From NCBI RefSeq assembly GCF_025766255.1, contig NW_026516755.1, positions 1-64,000 on the forward strand: DNA of 64,000 bases, written 5' to 3'. The position numbers and the translations under genes were made by a program. Within the stretch, counting starts at the first letter, position 1; each line of letters opens with the position of its first letter. This DNA is from Zychaea mexicana. Its lineage: Eukaryota; Mucoromycota; Mucoromycetes; Mucorales; Lichtheimiaceae. The notes below the pieces were generated by a model. The model worked only from the letters and a program-made list of their open reading frames with translations, did not search any database and was not told where the DNA came from. Of this stretch, positions 56,277-64,000 are shown piece by piece.

Positions 56277-57098
56277 TTACTTGTTGTGCCATATTAAAGT
56301 ACGAAGGGAATCCCAGGAATCCGAGTCGCGGTAGATATATTGCATGGATGCACGAAGCGAGGGTTGGAGGGTGTCTTCGTCACGGTGGAACAGGTACATG
56401 ACCAGGCCCCAGCTTACTGCTGCAAAGACAGGGTATGTGTGTTGAGGTGCATCGATCACTTGTCGTTTGACAGGCACCTTGACGAGTGCAATCGCTACAC
56501 GGGCAAAGATGTACAAGACAATCTTGGGCCAATCACGTTTCCGTTTAGTCCACTTGTCTATAAATTCCCTCCCCGCATATAGCACACTATGCCGTCGTCA
56601 TATCCGTCATTCTGACCCACATAGCCCTACTCTTATCACATGCCAAGAGAAAGATAGCTCTGTGTTGTACCTGTTGGTTGATGGCATTATTCTCGCCGAA
56701 TACAAAATAGCCACCCAAGAGACCAGCAACAAATGTGTGTATATCCGCCTGCTTGTTTCCATTCAACTTTTTCTGCACAAACATGGCCACCTTGTAGATT
56801 GTCGCAAACGTACCCAGGTTCTGTGCGTGTTGCTTGGTTGCTCTAAAGACGTACCGGAACTTATCCATTGTACTAACAATACCCCCAGGGTTCTTTTCGT
56901 GAGTAAACCATCTATTCTTGTGGTGCGTATAACAGCTGCGACGGGTACTTACGTTCCAGACTTGAACAAAAAGGCCATGACAAGCGCATGTGGGAACCGG
57001 ATTCGAGTACCATAGACAATACCATTACGGAAACCTTTCAAGATGGTAAGGACATCGTGGTATTTGGGATTCAGGGCAATGGCTTCTAGTACGTCCAT
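56277..57098 (-). CDS. PMP4: Peroxisomal membrane protein 4 (PMP24, Tim17-like family)
   Basis: An integral peroxisomal membrane protein. Three exons on the minus strand, 57098-56953, 56872-56671 and 56522-56277, join in phase to 197 residues, close to the family length of about 200-212. Family blocks are 'LTILKGFRNGIVYGTRIRFP', then 'HALVMAFLFKSG' across to 'QHAQNLGTFATIYKVAMF', 'HTFVAGLLGGYFVFGENNAI', 'VLYIFARVAIALVKVPVKR' and 'YPVFAAVSWGLVMYLFHRDE' with 'TLQPSLRASMQYIY' near the end. The third exon starts at an AAG acceptor chosen because it restores the family spacing; a longer exon is open but adds unconserved residues. No lesions. The molecular function of the family is not settled. Confidence 0.9.
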
Positions 57099-58823
57099 TC
57101 TGTAAACTTTATTATCATTATTATTAAAGCGAGGTTATAGAGACACCATAGGAAAACTGTTCATCGTAGTAAGAACAAACCTCTAGAACCAAAAAAATCA
57201 AGAGGAAAAAAAAAAAGAAAAGAAAAGTGTGGAGCAAGAGGGGAAAGGGAGACAAGTGTCTCTCTTTACAACCTATTTTTCACATGAATCAGAAAGGTGA
57301 CTTGAAAATTTCGCAGGATAATGTTTTGGCATATGATTACCGTATTATGTACCCATCGGGCCATCGATTGGCTGGGCACTTGAAGCGGCTTTATGACGAT
57401 TACAACAGAACTAAAGTACTGCATATGGCAAGTCTCTCTTTCTAGCGCTTCTGTCAACAGGTGTCTTTTATTACTAATCATCACTGTGGCAGTTGCTCTT
57501 TTGCATCATGCTGGCATCACACAATGCTATGTCTGTACCAAGAAACGCTTGTTGCTGCTGCTGTATGTGTCAACCCACTGCTGCCCCGGCTATCCGAAAC
57601 CAAAATTGCTTGTATATTCGCACCGCCAGGGACAGATGAATATACTTTCTGTCTTGGAATAGGTGTGAAATTCCGCTGATCCCAAGCAGCCCGCTCCCCG
57701 CCACTCCCACGAACAGTCGTCATCTAAAGTACTCTCCGAACACACTCTTGTATAAATAACCTTCCTTGAGTACTGATCACGGCGCCGATTTAAATAATGT
57801 TCGTCTATTACCACCGCCTATTTGCTCGGCATGATCGGCCGCGTATATTGCCATTAGCTATTAGGTAACTGTTTTACATCTGGCGTCACTTATTTCTCTC
57901 TAAAGAACACGGCACAAAGCAGTGCGTACGAGTGCACATACGCGGGGTAAACTCGGATCACATATTACGTATGAGCAATGACCCGATGACTGAAAACAAC
58001 GCACGTGGTACACTAAATTTTGGAAAACAGAATTCAAGGCACAAGCAGGTTTATCGTAGATGATGCTGCCTGTGGAAGAGGATGGGTTAGATTATTAGCC
58101 AACAATGCCATATATGCTTATTGGCCTAGTACTATGTGCTAATTTAACACAACCATGGATTAATAGGGTTATTCATCTTAGCTTCTCCATCGGCAGTTCC
58201 CTCATTATCGCTTTGTTACCTTACCTGACCATTTACAGGAGATTTATATACTCTTCTGTATTACTGGCATATTATTACCAGCGGCTACTATGCATAGCTA
58301 CAGCAAATAGTCATTGTATCCTTACATACAGCGAGTAACCGAGATCTGAAGAGAAGTCCTACCTTTTCGATAAGCTTACGACTGCTTTACATAACATCGA
58401 ATAAAAGACAAATCTGCCATGCGTCGCTCCACGCCAAAAATGGCCTCCAATCAGAAATATTTGACATTGTTAGTAACACACAAGAGCACTAAACTAATAA
58501 TGAGCACAAAGGATTAACCTATCTGGCGGTGGATATTGCTCCGTCAGATGATGCATCTTCATCGATGGGTACATATTTGCTGCCCTGTCTACGTACGCGG
58601 CAGGACTAGCAGCAGGTAAAAAGTAGTTTCTTTTCTATCATCGTACAGTACTGAGTGTTTAGAAGTGGCAGACATGTACTGTATTCATCTTTCCAAACGA
58701 TTTGTACGGTTCCAATTCTTATGAAAAGAGTGCGTCGTTGTTTTTTTTTCTCTGAGAGTTAAATACCGAGAGTATAGAAACATCCAGGCATAGTGTTGTT
58801 AAACATGTTTCTAAATTGTCACA
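57099..58823. other. Intergenic region, no gene supported
   Basis: A plus-strand frame at 57227-57445 contains 'RIMYPSGHRLAGHLKRLYDD', which looks mildly coding but has no context. Other frames are short. No repeat or RNA gene recognised. Confidence 0.45.
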
Positions 58824-58871
58824 GTAGATTATACAACCCGTACCACTGATAATCCACTGTGTACAGCTGAT

Positions 58872-59402
58872 ATGATATATTCCAAGACAAAATGCTATTG
58901 TTATATACTACGTGACGAGGAAGGACAAGAAAACCAACTCGCAAGTAAACATCTTGTACATGTAATAGACCAACTTTGTAGGTTGGCCACTCTGACTGCA
59001 GTCATCGATCTCTCCAATGAAGATATCGAAATCGCTAACAAAAATCTATCAATGATCAGTGATCGCTACCAGTTTTTGGAAAACCTTTTTAATTTAACCA
59101 ATGATATGGACTTTATCCTGTATCACTCCCGGACGACCCCCCTTGCTGACTATCATATCTACACTCAGCGAAAGAACCAGCTTTTTGCCGAGGCTTCTGA
59201 ATACATACGGTTGATTCTACAAGGCGGAAGAAACACACCACCAGTAACAACATCCTCTTCGTCTGCGGCTTTGTCGTCGTCATCAGCTCAACTCACAACA
59301 ACAACAACAACAGCAACAGCAGCGTCATCAGCAGCATCGACCGCCGAGAAAGGGGATATCATACTGTACGAAGGAAAAAAAGAAGTAAGCGGTCGATCCT
59401 GA
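58872..59402 (+). CDS. Hypothetical protein, mostly helical
   Basis: A frame of 176 residues from ATG 58872 to TGA at 59402; the same frame is open back to about 58824, so a further 5' exon is possible. The middle part looks like a folded helical domain ('SNEDIEIANKNLSMISDRYQ', 'FLENLFNLTNDMDFILYHSR', 'KNQLFAEASEYIRLILQGG'). The C-terminal 60 residues are Ser/Thr/Ala-rich and end in a short charged segment. The first 30 residues are less convincing and may include an intron. No family recognised. It lies between two peroxisomal genes, but nothing in it suggests a peroxisomal role; no PTS1 tripeptide is present at the end. Confidence 0.5.
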   Translation: MIYSKTKCYCYILRDEEGQENQLASKHLVHVIDQLCRLATLTAVIDLSNEDIEIANKNLSMISDRYQFLENLFNLTNDMDFILYHSRTTPLADYHIYTQRKNQLFAEASEYIRLILQGGRNTPPVTTSSSSAALSSSSAQLTTTTTTATAASSAASTAEKGDIILYEGKKEVSGRS

Positions 59403-60440
59403 GGATTAAAAGAAAGACATGGGATAGAGAGGCTGTATTAACTCATAATGATGCTCAATATTTAAGTTATTCGTGTACAAGATTTTCAGTATGTACAAGT
59501 AGTCATAGCAATGAAGCAGTATATTTTTTTGCATACTAATAAAAGTGAGCTTGTCTTCAATTCTTATAAGTGTAATAACGGATATGGAAATGACATTCAT
59601 GCAACTTGTGCTGCAACAGTGATTCTAATGTTAAGCAAATAATTCCAGACTGTAAACTTGTTTTACATATAATTTGACAGGTTCTTCATAGTTTATTGCG
59701 GGGAGAATAGAAAAGCATGTGTACTTATCATAATGTGGTAGGATGTGCTTTTTGCAGTTCTTATATCACAGCAGTATCATATCGTTCTCAGCATGTTTGA
59801 GATGGATCAAAAAACATTATGTATCAGTCAAAGGATAAGTCATTAAAAACCGAATTACTGTAAATATCTTATATCATAGTACTCTCTATTTCACCAAGTT
59901 CGCATAAAATGGTGTATATCAATGGATCTTATTGACAATAAACCTGATCTGCTCCTCTACATGACATGTTAATATTACAATGGTAGCTTCAATTTTTAGA
60001 GATAAGCACTCCATCAAGAGCAAGAACCTGTAATCAAAATAGCGAGTACTGCGCAATAGCCAAGAGAGACGCTGTATATTTCCTTACTAAGTGGCTCGAT
60101 CATAAGTTGCAGTTTCGACCAGCTAGCTGGTGATTAGCATTGGTAGCGTCGAAAGAAGGTCCCTTTATCCAGCTTATCTCGCTGGATACTTTGATTCTGT
60201 TACCTAAAGAATCCCAAGTTCTGGTGTAGGATGTAAGATGTCAGTGACACGGCAAAATAGAAATATACCGCGCATCAGCAAAATTACCCCACACCCGGTG
60301 TTCTCACGCGGAGCACTGCCGCCCGGCAACGGAAGTCCGAAACGAATGACAAATGATGTTTCTTATAATGGACAAACTTATGCTTTTACCTTTGGTTCCT
60401 TTTTTTTTCTTCTGATACTACTATTACTACTCTAATTTAA
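59403..60440. other. Intergenic, upstream of PEX1
   Basis: AT-rich; a 65-codon frame at 60238-60435 is not convincing and ends just before the PEX1 start. No other feature seen. Confidence 0.5.

Positions 60441-64000
<3,560 letters not shown>

Overview
The window is fungal nuclear DNA, most likely from an early-diverging filamentous fungus of the Mucoromycota (Mucorales-like). The signs are many short GT..AG introns of roughly 50-150 bp, fungal-only families (velvet regulator, Kch1/Prm6 potassium channel, Bem3-like RhoGAP, a Crz1-like zinc-finger factor rich in glutamine), and a transposon load of Tc1/mariner, PIF/Harbinger and KDZ type. There are no operons. Genes lie on both strands and are separated by long AT-rich stretches full of microsatellites. 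The genus cannot be fixed from sequence alone.

Layout. 0-4.4 kb: a small six-exon gene of unknown function (cut by the window edge by about two codons), the C-terminal part of a PH-RhoGAP protein on the minus strand, and two weak ORFs. 6.5-11.6 kb: three conserved genes, all on the plus strand: glucose-6-phosphate 1-epimerase, the cargo receptor SURF4/Erv29 and the 60S assembly factor RPF2. 12.2-13.6 kb: a small cysteine-rich GPI-type surface protein and a weak secreted ORF. 15.5-19.5 kb: a transposon graveyard, with a dead PIF/Harbinger transposase, its still-intact SANT/Myb partner protein, and a decayed KDZ transposase. 20.5-21.7 kb: a Kch1-type potassium channel. 26.9-33.5 kb: a C2H2 factor, an unknown low-complexity protein and a velvet-domain regulator. 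33.5-40.8 kb is nearly empty apart from a stand-alone PB1 protein. 40.8-43.4 kb: two small multi-exon genes, the second a diverged paralogue of the gene at the window start. 43.6-45.9 kb: a mitochondrial PPR protein. 46.2-51.9 kb: two closely similar but defective Tc1-like elements in inverted orientation around a 2.3 kb spacer with its own ORFs; the left copy carries a nested 179 bp TIR element with a TA target duplication. 52.5-54.8 kb: an EXO1-like protein that has lost several metal-binding residues. 56.3-57.1 kb: the peroxisomal membrane protein PMP4. 60.4-64 kb: the peroxisomal AAA+ ATPase PEX1, running off the window.

How the genes relate. The conserved genes are ordinary housekeeping or regulatory genes without an obvious shared pathway, except PMP4 and PEX1, which are both peroxisomal and divergently arranged. 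The most unusual parts are the EXO1-like pseudo-nuclease with open reading frames across six exons, the inverted Tc1 pair with its spacer, the intact Harbinger SANT gene beside a dead transposase, and the fast-diverging two-member gene family with conserved exon lengths. All exon borders were joined by hand from GT..AG sites and phase. No alignment or database search was run.
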